Part shown: piece by piece, positions 35,002 to 43,869 of the stretch
Numbering within the stretch: the stretch's first letter is position 1
Layout of the letters: each line of letters opens with the position of its first letter
Source of the DNA: Photobacterium piscicola
GTDB taxonomy: Bacteria; Pseudomonadota; Gammaproteobacteria; Enterobacterales; Vibrionaceae
Reading direction: 5' to 3'
DNA length: 64,000 bases
Assembly (NCBI RefSeq): GCF_900166965.1
Contig: NZ_FUZI01000004.1
Coordinates: forward strand, 310,001 to 374,000
Translations under genes and position numbers: made by a program
Notes under the pieces: model-generated
Database searches by the model: none
Seen by the model: only the letters and a program-made list of their open reading frames with translations
What the model was told of the DNA's origin: nothing

Positions 35002-35757
35002 TTATGTTGATTTTTTAAATCCCAAATATGCATAAAAACAAAAATAATATAAGCTTCGTGTAACACTTAATTTTTCAATTTCTCGATATAATCGCCATTG
35101 ATATTTAGCTGCATTTTTTTTATTGGAAGACACACTATTAGGCTGTATCGCTAAATAATCAGCAAGAATATCATCCAGTCCCCAAGCATAATCAACTTTT
35201 TTCAATATCTTTAACCACAATCCTAGATCCTGTCTCTTTGATATATTAGGCATATAAACTTTACCTAATTTATCAGCATCATAAATAGCAGTTAAACAAC
35301 CTATACGATTACTCTTCAGCATATCAATATATGATACTTGTAATTTTGGATGATATACACTGAGTATATTACCCATTGAATCAATTCGATTATATGCGGT
35401 ATATGATAGTGCAATATTTTTTTCTTTCATAAATGAAATTTGTTTTGTTAACTTTTCAGAGTGCCACAGATCATCACTATCTAAAAATGCTATATATTGC
35501 CCTTTTGCTTTTTCTATAGCAATATTTCTTACAATAGCGGGTCCTGCATTCCAATTTTGTTTAATAAGTTGTATACGTGAATCTATACTCATATACTCTT
35601 CAATAATCTGACAAGAATTATCCGTTGAATTATCATCAACAATAATCATTTCCCAATCAATTAATGTCTGATTAATAACTGATTTTATTGTTTTTCTAAT
35701 CGTCAATGCAGAATTATAAGATGGTGTAATAATCGATACTAAAGGTTTTATGGACAT
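35002..35757 (-). CDS. Glycosyltransferase family 2
   Basis: A 251-residue GT2 enzyme with PLVSIITPSYNSALTIRKTI, MIIVDDNSTDNS near 37, GPAIVRNIAIEKA and the metal site FLDSDDLW near 92, followed by ISKRQDLGLWLKIL near 180. This is the compact WcaA/LgtD-like type. ATG at 35757 fits the family N-terminus; an in-frame TTG at 35769 lies upstream. It is 47 bp before the initiating transferase gene. Substrate unknown. Confidence 0.83.
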   Translation of the reverse strand: MSIKPLVSIITPSYNSALTIRKTIKSVINQTLIDWEMIIVDDNSTDNSCQIIEEYMSIDSRIQLIKQNWNAGPAIVRNIAIEKAKGQYIAFLDSDDLWHSEKLTKQISFMKEKNIALSYTAYNRIDSMGNILSVYHPKLQVSYIDMLKSNRIGCLTAIYDADKLGKVYMPNISKRQDLGLWLKILKKVDYAWGLDDILADYLAIQPNSVSSNKKNAAKYQWRLYREIEKLSVTRSLYYFCFYAYLGFKKST

Positions 35758-35790
35758 ATTAATTCTCAACTAATGTCATCTAAATATAAG

Positions 35791-36555
35791 TTAGACAAAT
35801 GATTTTATTACATTCTTTATTGCATTTTTTTTATATATTATTTTTATCTTCTTTATACAAAATAGAATATATAATAAATTACCTCTAATTAAACCATTGG
35901 CAACCTTGAACATTTCTAACTTTGTTTTAAGCTTAATTGGTGTAGAGTAAAAATCTTGCCCTGATGAAATAAGAGGATGATAAGTACACACCTTGCGTGT
36001 CTTAATAATTTCCTTGCCCTTATCCAACAAATTACACGCAAAAATATACTCCTCACCAGAAACGTATTTAGCACCTAACCCAAAATTTTCATTAAATCTA
36101 ATGCCATTAAGTAGATCTACTTTTATAATCATATCAATTGAAGAAATAGATGCTGCAGATATTTTATTTATATTTTGTTCTTTATTACCGGGAAGATATT
36201 CAATTTCTTCATGAGAATGTGACACAACCAACATCGATAATTTAGGATGTTTTCTCAAATAATCTTCAACATAAATCAAAGCAGAATCATGAATTCCAAC
36301 ATCATCATCCATAATCCATAAATATTCAGCATTTGTATTTTCAATCGCTAAATTCCGGCTTTTTGATAAACCAACAGTATTAGATTTTATATAACGAACA
36401 TTTTTAGGTAATGTTTGTATGTAATCACTATAATCTACATCATTTGAAATCTGATGTATTATAAGATAATTAAAATCATCTCGAAACTTAGGATTGTAAA
36501 TGCCATCATTTAACGTTGATATACCTACTTCAATCTTTAGTGTTGAACCCAGCAT
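35791..36555 (-). CDS. Glycosyltransferase family 2-like protein
   Basis: A 254-residue protein with a GT-A pattern less typical than its neighbours: VGLSKSRNLAIENTNAEYLW followed by the metal site IMDDDVG near 90, and GLGAKYVSGEEYIFACNLLD near 170. The usual N-terminal strand SIIIP is replaced by KIEVGISTLNDG. ATG at 36555 overlaps the upstream stop in TAATG and has GGAGGAAG before it, which settles the start. Very low G+C. Confidence 0.75.
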   Translation of the reverse strand: MLGSTLKIEVGISTLNDGIYNPKFRDDFNYLIIHQISNDVDYSDYIQTLPKNVRYIKSNTVGLSKSRNLAIENTNAEYLWIMDDDVGIHDSALIYVEDYLRKHPKLSMLVVSHSHEEIEYLPGNKEQNINKISAASISSIDMIIKVDLLNGIRFNENFGLGAKYVSGEEYIFACNLLDKGKEIIKTRKVCTYHPLISSGQDFYSTPIKLKTKLEMFKVANGLIRGNLLYILFCIKKIKIIYKKNAIKNVIKSFV

Positions 36556-37499
36556 TATACTTCCTCCCAACACTTCATATATTTATTTGTAACCTGTTCC
36601 CAAGTTAATAAATCATTATCGATCATTTCTCTTTCTTTATTATTATATTGAAGAAGAATGGCTTTTTCTAATTGTAGTTTATTATCAACGACCATATAGC
36701 TATTAGATTTTGAAATGAAATCATTAATACCAACTAAATTAGACGTAATAATGTAACATTGATAATTAATAGCATCAGCGACAGCTAAAGAAAAAGACTC
36801 AAAGTCACTATATTGAATGAAAAACTTTGATTCTGATAATGACTCAAATACTATATTTTTATCACAAAAACCAAAGTCTTTAACAAAAGAAAAACTATTT
36901 ATTTTATTCGAATCAATCCCATTTTCACCAAAAAGATTAACCTTAATATTCAAACTATGTTCATCATTTATTTTTTGTATTACTTCACAAATATCTAAAT
37001 GACGTTTTTCCTTGCGACCACCACCAATTAGAGTTATTAAATTATTATTTTTTGATATGGATAAATTATCCATATAATTAAATCCATTCGGTATAACAAC
37101 AACTTTTTTATTGATTTTTGCCTTTTCCGCCAATAATTTTGATACTGGCATAATTTTATTTGCACATTTTTGTTGTACAAATTCAAAAATACGACGATAT
37201 AGTGATATTTTTCTAAACCGTGACTCGATAGCAAGACTACCATGCATAGTCATAAATGCTTTTTTTCCACATAAGCGTGAAAAAATCATAAAGAGCATTC
37301 CAAGAAATGACACTCCAGATACATGTACAGCATCTACATTAAATATCTTTTTTAAAACAATAAAACTTAATTTTGTCGTTGATTGTAGAAACTCTACCTG
37401 ATTAACTTGATTTGAATTCTGAATGCTATCTCTAATATTAATATCTACAGTACTAGGTCCATTGCCTTTAATAAAATCACCAATATAAAGTACTTTCAT
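36555..37499 (-). CDS. Glycosyltransferase family 4-like (GT-B fold)
   Basis: A 314-residue protein with MKVLYIGDFIKGNGPSTVD at the N-terminus, FMTMHGSLAIE near 85, VVVIPNGFNY near 137 and the late donor-site segment SDFESFSLAVADAINYQCYI near 235. The EX7E-like motif of GT4 is present as ESFSLAVADAI in part, with aspartate or glutamine in place of the second glutamate, so retaining activity is likely but not certain. It is the only GT-B enzyme seen in the second locus. It overlaps neighbours by one base on each side. Confidence 0.77.
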   Translation of the reverse strand: MKVLYIGDFIKGNGPSTVDINIRDSIQNSNQVNQVEFLQSTTKLSFIVLKKIFNVDAVHVSGVSFLGMLFMIFSRLCGKKAFMTMHGSLAIESRFRKISLYRRIFEFVQQKCANKIMPVSKLLAEKAKINKKVVVIPNGFNYMDNLSISKNNNLITLIGGGRKEKRHLDICEVIQKINDEHSLNIKVNLFGENGIDSNKINSFSFVKDFGFCDKNIVFESLSESKFFIQYSDFESFSLAVADAINYQCYIITSNLVGINDFISKSNSYMVVDNKLQLEKAILLQYNNKEREMIDNDLLTWEQVTNKYMKCWEEV

Positions 37500-38341
37500 T
37501 AACTCTTTAACCTCCGCTTAATTAATACATATATCGTCGCTAAAATTAAAGGTATCGATTTATTTAATGGGTATTTTTTAAATACTTTAATTGTATTTTT
37601 AATGGAGAATATTGCAGCAAAATGAAAAGCTGTTTGTTTTACTATATTTAATTTAAATTTTAATAAATTTAGATTCGTATCTAACAAACTAAAAACACCT
37701 TTGGGGTTGTTTTTTAACAATTCCTGATAATTATTCGTTAAACCACCATCAATATATTCACCCGTTATTATTGGATAATTAAAACAATGAATATTATATT
37801 TATCTACAACTTTATTCCATATTACAGATTCAGTGACGAATCTTTCTTTTTTATAAATAGGAAATTTATTTTTTCTAAAGACATTTGTTTTTATTACAAT
37901 AAGCCTATCACCACCGAGTTTGATAAATTCATCTAACGAATAAATCTCCTTATCAAAATAAGGATACTGACTTTTACCATCAATAAAAGCATTTATCTCA
38001 TAATCACAATCAGATAATGATGAAAATAAAGAATCTAGTGCATTATCGACCAAATGATCATCACTATCAACAATAGTTAAATATTTCCCTTTAGCATAAT
38101 CGATCCCTAAATTTACAGCAGTATGTTTACCACCATTTTCTTTTCTAAGATATTTTAACTTGAAATTTATTTTTGATTTTATATCTTCTATAACTTCACT
38201 TGCATTATCTGTCGAACCATCATCAACAACAATCCATTCTATTTTTGATAGCCATTTAATATTTTGATTGTGTATTGATTCAGCTAAAATATTCAAATAA
38301 TGTGCACGATTATAAAGTGGTGTTATTATTGAAATAAACAT
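37499..38341 (-). CDS. Glycosyltransferase family 2
   Basis: A 280-residue GT2 transferase with MFISIITPLYNRAHYLNILA, IVVDDGSTDNASEVI near 38, NGGKHTAVNLGID and the metal site IVDSDDHLVD near 93. The middle part is FVTESVIWNKVVDKYNIHCF near 167, a variant of the acceptor-side region. It overlaps the flippase stop by 16 bp. Similar enzymes occur in enterobacterial O-antigen clusters, but I cannot assign the sugar. Confidence 0.83.
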   Translation of the reverse strand: MFISIITPLYNRAHYLNILAESIHNQNIKWLSKIEWIVVDDGSTDNASEVIEDIKSKINFKLKYLRKENGGKHTAVNLGIDYAKGKYLTIVDSDDHLVDNALDSLFSSLSDCDYEINAFIDGKSQYPYFDKEIYSLDEFIKLGGDRLIVIKTNVFRKNKFPIYKKERFVTESVIWNKVVDKYNIHCFNYPIITGEYIDGGLTNNYQELLKNNPKGVFSLLDTNLNLLKFKLNIVKQTAFHFAAIFSIKNTIKVFKKYPLNKSIPLILATIYVLIKRRLKS

Positions 38342-39621
38342 TTAATACCTTTTAATTCCTTAATATATTGAATAGGATTAAATATTAACATATAAGCTTT
38401 AGACTGCGTTATAAATAACATTCTAGATTCTTTAAATATAATTAGTGATAAATAATTTGCAATTAAATATGCAACAAATGAAGATCCAACAGCACCAATA
38501 ATACCAAATGTAGGAATAGTATATAAATTCAACCCTATATTAACTATCGCAGCTAGAATAGTTTTTACTATTTCAACCTTATAGAATTCATTTGCATACA
38601 GATATCTTGATGTAAATGCACCAGAGAAAATAAACAATGAACACCAAATATGGAATGATAATACTAAGCTAATATTATTATTTTCCCCATATAATGATGA
38701 TGTCAAATATGGTGCAATTAACATTGTTATAAATGAACCAATGATACAAAATATAGTTACTGTCGTAATGGCTATTTTAATAAATTGAAGTTTATCATTA
38801 TTAGTTAACTTTACTATTTTCGGATAGAATGTATTAGCTAGAATGCCTGCTAAAATAAATATTGATGTAGATAATCTTGTCGCTGCAGAGAATTCGCCAG
38901 TCGCTGTATTACCAATAAAGTATTTAATCATCAATACATCAGTTTGAGTAAATAACATAACACTTAATGTCGATAAAATTAAACTTACACCAACTTTAGA
39001 ATATTCCTTACATTTATTTTTATTAATGGAAAAAACATATGAAGCCTTAAAAAGGTATTTATTTACAAACCATGAAACCACAAATTGAATAACATAATAT
39101 ATAGCATAAATAAACAATACATATTCTTTATTTTTAATTAAATCTAAATAAACACTAATAACTGGTATAAAAATCAAAAAACTAATGACGACTGCAATAG
39201 TTCTATACTTGGATTCGACTAAAGCTGAATAATTCCAATAAAAAGATTTTGATAATATAATAAAAAAATTAGCTATCAAAATTGATGTTATTGCATTTTT
39301 AATAATAATATCACTATTATCAAACACAATTAATGATGTTATCATAACAAAAACAAATCCTATAAGCTGGATTATTATCCCAGAATATATATACTCACCC
39401 GTTTTATTTTTATTATTAACAATATCTTTTATTACAATAACATCAATTCCAAGAATGAATATTGATATTATAATCGTTACCATATTTAATGTATAAGCCC
39501 ATTGACCATAATTACTAATACCTAATGTTTGTACATAATATGATGCCATCCATATTTGAAAAACAAGCATAGCCACCCTATCAAAAAGAATAACACCAAT
39601 ATTTAACAAATACTTTTTCAT
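38326..39621 (-). CDS. wzx: Polysaccharide repeat-unit flippase (Wzx-like), second locus
   Basis: A 431-residue membrane protein with about twelve hydrophobic segments and the family opening KYLLNIGVILFDRVAMLVFQ, followed by YYVQTLGISNYGQWAYTLN. The mid-protein segment FTQTDVLMIKYFIGNTATGE near 220 is typical of the oligosaccharide flippase family. It should move the second undecaprenyl-linked repeat unit across the inner membrane. Its 5' neighbour is the polymerase, 7 bp away. Confidence 0.86.
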   Translation of the reverse strand: MKKYLLNIGVILFDRVAMLVFQIWMASYYVQTLGISNYGQWAYTLNMVTIIISIFILGIDVIVIKDIVNNKNKTGEYIYSGIIIQLIGFVFVMITSLIVFDNSDIIIKNAITSILIANFFIILSKSFYWNYSALVESKYRTIAVVISFLIFIPVISVYLDLIKNKEYVLFIYAIYYVIQFVVSWFVNKYLFKASYVFSINKNKCKEYSKVGVSLILSTLSVMLFTQTDVLMIKYFIGNTATGEFSAATRLSTSIFILAGILANTFYPKIVKLTNNDKLQFIKIAITTVTIFCIIGSFITMLIAPYLTSSLYGENNNISLVLSFHIWCSLFIFSGAFTSRYLYANEFYKVEIVKTILAAIVNIGLNLYTIPTFGIIGAVGSSFVAYLIANYLSLIIFKESRMLFITQSKAYMLIFNPIQYIKELKGIKCLFQ

Positions 39622-39628
39622 TATTTTA

Positions 39629-40825
39629 TTAGTTACCTTGTGTTAGATATGGTAATTCTTCCGTTAATCTATTTGCAATTAATATAATTAAATCAAAAAT
39701 ATTAGAACGAATTGGCTTAAAAGACATGAAGTTAAGATCGCTACCAAGTAGAGTTACATTATAAAACAAATATAACGCTGGAACTAAATTAATCAGAACA
39801 ATAGAAATAAGTATTACATACTTTAATTTGAAATTTATATTGCCACTCAAAATAGGATATAATAACAATCCAGGGAAAGCACACATAAATAATGCAAATC
39901 GATTCGACATTGCAGGTATGTTTATAAAAACCCAAAAAAGAAGAAAGCTAATGACGCCAAAGAAAATTAGGAACAAACTATTTTTCTCTTTATTTATCTT
40001 ATGTCTAAACATATATAACAAGATAAATATAATAACTATTTGACTATTATATATGATTATTTGAGATATATTTAATTTTGAAAAACTGACATTTGAGTTA
40101 ATCAACTTACTTATAATATAGTGATAAAAACCAAGCTCATATGCCGTCAATAATCCGATAAATAATATTGGTGTAATTAAGTATAATACTTTTTTAAATC
40201 TTTTCGCATTTATAATAACAATTAAACTTATAGGTATTACGGCTGATGTATGAGATATAATACTAAGAAAACCATATATGATACTTTTCTTATTAAATTC
40301 AACTATCATCATAAAAACAAATAACATTGAAATCATTTGCCTTATAAAATATGAATTAGCTTGAACAAAACCATAACTGAAAAATATGCAAAAAAACAAC
40401 AATAGATAAAATTCATTTGTCATTTTTTTACAAACAATCATTAAAAGAGTAAAAATTAATGCATATATTGAAACTAAAAAAGCAAATTGATTACCTTGTG
40501 TTATAAAATACACAACTTTCATTAAGATAAGAATAAAAAACTCAATACCTTTACCAAAACGTGTATAATGAAAAATATCTATAGTATTTATATTATTATA
40601 TATATGAAGATATTCAGATAAATCACCAAATGGTTGTAATGTCGCATAGAAAAGAACACTAAATATAATTATAACTATTGATGCAATTTTTAGCTCTAAT
40701 TTGGAAAAAAAGGGACTAAAAACACATATAGCAGCAACACCTAAAAGTGGACTTAAACTAAAAAAAACTAAGAACAATATGAATACAAAAACATCCACTT
40801 TCATCAGACTACTGCTAACATTCAT
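39629..40825 (-). CDS. wzy: EpsG-family/Wzy-like polymerase, second locus
   Basis: A 398-residue inner-membrane protein with about ten hydrophobic segments. The motifs RFGKGIEFFILILMKVVYF near 95, YFIRQMISMLFVFMMIVEF near 160 and IISHTSAVIPISLIVI near 187 follow the EpsG/Wzy pattern (RQ pair, then HxSA). This is more diagnostic than in most polymerases. It lies between the PCP gene and the flippase, as expected for a Wzy-dependent locus. Low G+C. Confidence 0.83.
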   Translation of the reverse strand: MNVSSSLMKVDVFVFILFLVFFSLSPLLGVAAICVFSPFFSKLELKIASIVIIIFSVLFYATLQPFGDLSEYLHIYNNINTIDIFHYTRFGKGIEFFILILMKVVYFITQGNQFAFLVSIYALIFTLLMIVCKKMTNEFYLLLFFCIFFSYGFVQANSYFIRQMISMLFVFMMIVEFNKKSIIYGFLSIISHTSAVIPISLIVIINAKRFKKVLYLITPILFIGLLTAYELGFYHYIISKLINSNVSFSKLNISQIIIYNSQIVIIFILLYMFRHKINKEKNSLFLIFFGVISFLLFWVFINIPAMSNRFALFMCAFPGLLLYPILSGNINFKLKYVILISIVLINLVPALYLFYNVTLLGSDLNFMSFKPIRSNIFDLIILIANRLTEELPYLTQGN

Positions 40826-40836
40826 GATATTACTAC

Positions 40837-41802
40837 TTATTTATTAAATTCGCTTTTTATTAACACCAAAGAAAAGCCAAAAAATAGCCCAACTACAGAA
40901 CTAATAATGATTATTAATTTATTTTTTCCATAATTAGCCTTACTAACAGATTGCTCTGACATTATTGATATTTTATAAAAATCCAACTTATTTGATATGA
41001 CAACTTTATCTAAGGATTTGATATTTTCTGTTACATAAGATATTTCTGGTGATATTAAGCTCAAATCTTTTATGTTTTTTAATATCTCTAATTTTTCAGA
41101 TAGCACCCTACTACCAAAATAAAAATCAGAATCATTACTTGAAGAAATAGGATTAATAAGTCCTATTTTCTCTGCAATTTTAAGATTATATTCCACATTT
41201 TTCTTTTCAATATTTATTTTTACTTTTGCTCGTTCTTCTAATCTATTAAGTTTAACAATTTCTCTTATTTTATTTTCATCTAATATATGATTTAAGGTAG
41301 TTATGATACTTTTATTAGCTACTTCTTTGCTATATTCAATATACTTATTAAGTAAATTAGATATTTGTTTTTTGTTTTCACTATTAATAATTATTTTATA
41401 TTGCTCATTATTATTAATAACCTTAATTACAATTTTCTTAATCTTATCTTTTGATGATGTAGAATTTATCATATTAATAAAATCTACTTGGTTATCAGTT
41501 GACTCAATCGTTTCAATATACTCTTTAGCTATATTCTTATTGCTAAAGAGTAATTTAATTTCATTCGATGTTTTCTTATTTGTCGCTATATTATCAAGTA
41601 ATATTTGTGTGTTCTTTGGAAGGAAATAATTTTTATTAATGCTAACTTCTGTTGCTGTCGTCCATAGCAACGTACTACGATAAGAATAGAAAATAGCGAA
41701 TGATATAAATAGTATTGACATTATAAAAATTGTTAATCGCCCTCTCCAAAGGGTTTTAATTAACTCTGCACGACTATTATTTATACTATCGATTGTATTC
41801 AT
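40837..41802 (-). CDS. Wzz-type chain-length determinant (PCP), second locus
   Basis: A 321-residue protein with two terminal membrane helices (LTIFIMSILFISFAIFYSY near 28 and LIIIISSVVGLFFGFSLVLI near 295) and a helical periplasmic part between, the Wzz topology. The C-terminal helix has a GLFFGFSL-type glycine pattern. There is no kinase domain and no tyrosine cluster, in contrast to Wzc of the first locus. First gene of the second operon, 31 bp downstream of an ops element, with AAAGGA before the start. Confidence 0.82.
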   Translation of the reverse strand: MNTIDSINNSRAELIKTLWRGRLTIFIMSILFISFAIFYSYRSTLLWTTATEVSINKNYFLPKNTQILLDNIATNKKTSNEIKLLFSNKNIAKEYIETIESTDNQVDFINMINSTSSKDKIKKIVIKVINNNEQYKIIINSENKKQISNLLNKYIEYSKEVANKSIITTLNHILDENKIREIVKLNRLEERAKVKINIEKKNVEYNLKIAEKIGLINPISSSNDSDFYFGSRVLSEKLEILKNIKDLSLISPEISYVTENIKSLDKVVISNKLDFYKISIMSEQSVSKANYGKNKLIIIISSVVGLFFGFSLVLIKSEFNK

Positions 41803-41832
41803 GAGGCAGATATAGATCCTTTATCCAAAAAC

Positions 41833-41841
41833 GCTACCGCC
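41833..41841 (-). promoter_or_regulatory. ops element upstream of the second polysaccharide operon
   Basis: The minus strand reads CCAAGGGCGGTAGCGTTTTT, with the ops core GGCGGTAGCG and a preceding TATAGCATATCCCAAGGG that matches JUMPStart. It sits 31 bp before the Wzz-type gene. The second locus is therefore also a likely RfaH target. Confidence 0.9.
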
Positions 41842-41894
41842 CTTGGGATATGCTATAAACCCACAAAGCAGTTGTTCTAATTTTTAAACTTACT

Positions 41895-41924
41895 CATAAC
41901 AACACGTTATAACATGTTGTTATG
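41895..41924 (-). terminator. Hairpin overlapping the yfcL stop codon
   Basis: CATAACAACA and TGTTGTTATG form a perfect 10 bp stem with a ten base loop that is itself partly palindromic. It covers the end of yfcL and lies just upstream of the second operon leader. The U-run is weak. Confidence 0.55.
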
Positions 41925-42177
41925 CCATTAATTTATCGCTATATTGCTGTACTAATAGCCAATCACTTGGGCTTAATTCACTTTTTGCATCCAATAAGCT
42001 TTGTTTTACTTTCTGCTGTATTTGTGCAATATCATCAATACCTTGCTGTTCACAATCAGCAGCGGCAAGTGATATATGCCCACGTAAATAGCCGCCTGCA
42101 AATAATTCATCATCCGTTGCAGTATCGATATTGTCATCAATAAGCTGTAATAGTTTATGTTCGTAATCGTGGATCAT
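41920..42177 (-). CDS. yfcL: YfcL family protein
   Basis: A small acidic cytoplasmic protein of 85 residues, MIHDYEHKLLQLIDDNIDTA at the start and SPSDWLLVQQYSDKLMA at the end. Length, the ELFAGGYLRGHISLAAA segment and position next to epmC near aroC match YfcL of E. coli, a protein of unknown function. It lies 15 bp after epmC, so the two form an operon. Confidence 0.88.
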   Translation of the reverse strand: MIHDYEHKLLQLIDDNIDTATDDELFAGGYLRGHISLAAADCEQQGIDDIAQIQQKVKQSLLDAKSELSPSDWLLVQQYSDKLMA

Positions 42178-42192
42178 GTTCTATCCTTGCTG

Positions 42193-42756
42193 TTAGGCAT
42201 AATCAGTTAATGGAATCGGCTTAGGAAAATCAGCAGCTGTTAATGGTGCAATACCATAAAAATCACGGAAGGCATCAGAAAGCATTTTAGCTCGTTCAGG
42301 AATACCGTTTGTTAAATAACTGATAACTTTATCGCGTACTTTTAAAGTAAAACCAACTCTATCTGGCTCACAGTTACCACTTAAATTATCGCAACTTACC
42401 TGATATTTGAACCCACAGCTGGCAGATAAAATCCACTCTATTGCTTGTGGATTAATCTCAACAACCTCAAATGCAGCTTGTACTTCAGCGCTACGTCCGT
42501 CGGGTTGATACCAATAACCATAGTCTTCCAATAACCGTCGTGCTTCACCAGCAATACACCAGTGCCCTAATTCATGCATTGCAGAGGCATAATAACCACG
42601 CGCAAAGATAATTTGATGATGAATGCGTTCCTCTGAGGCAGGAAGATAGATAGGCTCATCGCCACCTAATAATAGCTCAGTATTTAAACGTTCTAGAAAT
42701 ACCGAGTTAAACAAACGAATAAGATCGTTATAGTCATGATTTATATGTTTTTTCAT
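42193..42756 (-). CDS. epmC: Elongation factor P hydroxylase
   Basis: EpmC (YfcM) hydroxylates the beta-lysylated lysine of elongation factor P. The 187-residue protein has the metal-binding motif HELGHWCIAG near 62, an acidic residue in RSAEVQAAFEVVEI near 90, and the conserved ending GIAPLTAADFPKPIPL. Length fits the family. Divergent from the TRIC-type gene across 236 bp, and first gene of the epmC-yfcL pair. Confidence 0.93.
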   Translation of the reverse strand: MKKHINHDYNDLIRLFNSVFLERLNTELLLGGDEPIYLPASEERIHHQIIFARGYYASAMHELGHWCIAGEARRLLEDYGYWYQPDGRSAEVQAAFEVVEINPQAIEWILSASCGFKYQVSCDNLSGNCEPDRVGFTLKVRDKVISYLTNGIPERAKMLSDAFRDFYGIAPLTAADFPKPIPLTDYA

Positions 42757-42992
42757 CTAATTCTATTTAATATGTCATTATGGTTTAACGCTCAAAGTAT
42801 ATAGGTTTTCATAACCAAGCGCGACTTATCACTACCTTTTATGCGGTATAGTCATTATTTTTATAAATACTATAAATATTATTTTTACATGAGCTCAATT
42901 CATCTCTAAATTAATTCTTTTCATTAGAAGTTGAGAACCGTCACTATTACAATGCCCTATCTTCATGATTAACAACGGCCATCACAGTTATT

Positions 42993-43604
42993 ATGCTACT
43001 TTCTATCTTATACATTATCGGTATTACTGCAGAAGCAATGACGGGCGCACTCGCCGCGGGTAAACGTCACATGGATTGGTTCGGTGTTATGTTAGTCGCA
43101 AGTGCTACCGCTATCGGTGGTGGTACTGTAAGAGATATTTTACTCGGTCATTACCCTTTAGGCTGGGTCGCACACCCACAGTATTTAGTCATTACTTGTC
43201 TTGCAGGCTTATTAACAACTGTTTTAGGCAAATGGGTAGTACGTTTTCACAAGATTTTCATCATTCTTGATGCCATTGGCTTAATTGTATTTAGTATTAT
43301 CGGCTGCCAAGTGGCGATCACGATGGGCTTATCACCAATTATCTGTGTTGTCGCTGCGGTAGTAACGGGGGTTTTTGGTGGCTTACTTCGCGATATGATC
43401 ACTCGTCGCAAACCAATGGTATTACATAAAGAGCTTTATGCGTCAGTCTCTTTTCTTGCGGGTATTATGTATGTCACCATGTTGCACTTTAACGTACCAG
43501 CAGACATTACAACGTTGACAACACTAGTCGTCGGTTTTGGTTTACGTATGGCGGCAGTGTTCTTTAGCTGGAGCTTACCTGTATTTAAGTTCGAAGAAGC
43601 GTAA
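42993..43604 (+). CDS. Trimeric intracellular cation (TRIC)-type channel family protein, YicG-like
   Basis: A 203-residue membrane protein made of two repeated three-helix UPF0126 units. Each unit has a glycine-rich signature: [16 protein letters not shown] near residue 45 and [18 protein letters not shown] near 128. The family forms homotrimeric K+ channels in the inner membrane. The last codons run into a nonamer array: the stop codon overlaps the first repeat unit. Confidence 0.9.
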   Translation: MLLSILYIIGITAEAMTGALAAGKRHMDWFGVMLVASATAIGGGTVRDILLGHYPLGWVAHPQYLVITCLAGLLTTVLGKWVVRFHKIFIILDAIGLIVFSIIGCQVAITMGLSPIICVVAAVVTGVFGGLLRDMITRRKPMVLHKELYASVSFLAGIMYVTMLHFNVPADITTLTTLVVGFGLRMAAVFFSWSLPVFKFEEA

Positions 43605-43710
43605 AGCAGGGAAAGCAGGGAAAGCAGGGAAAGCAGGGAAAGCAGGGAAAGCAGGGAAAGCAGGGAAAGCAGGGAAAGCAGGGAAAGCAGGGAAAGCAGG
43701 GAAAGCAGGG
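43603..43710. repeat. Tandem array of the nonamer AAAGCAGGG, 12 units
   Basis: Twelve exact copies of the 9 bp unit begin inside the TAA stop codon of the TRIC-type gene. The unit length is a multiple of three, so all frames stay open through it on the plus strand except at the stop. The array is purine-only plus one C per unit on the plus strand. Confidence 0.95.
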
Positions 43711-43718
43711 AAAGTGTA

Positions 43719-43753
43719 TTTTAGTTATTGAATAAAAACAACAATAACTAAAA
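43719..43753. terminator. AT-rich bidirectional hairpin between the TRIC-type gene and aroC
   Basis: TTTTAGTTATTG and CAATAACTAAAA form a perfect 12 bp stem around an 11 base loop. It lies between convergent genes. There is no clean U-run outside the stem itself. Confidence 0.5.
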
Positions 43754-43789
43754 ATCAGCCACAAATTCTCATTATTCTATTCTTTCCTG

Positions 43790-43866
43790 ATTCCCTAGAT
43801 CCTCGAACCTCGTTCCTAAAAACCTAAATCCTAAAAACCTCGTCCCTTGCTTCCCCTCGAAACCTC
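43790..43866. repeat. Purine-rich word, complement orientation, downstream of aroC
   Basis: CCTCGAACCTCGTTCCTAAA, then AAAACCTCGTCCCTTGCTTC and CCCCTCGAAACCTC occur before the aroC stop. The complement gives the same GGGACGAGG and GGTTTTTAGG words seen elsewhere. Confidence 0.75.
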
Positions 43867-43869
43867 TAT

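Noticed and set aside
43537-43731. Plus-strand frame coding a KAG tripeptide repeat
   Set aside because: It is the nonamer array read out of frame with the TRIC-type gene; there is no start signal of its own.
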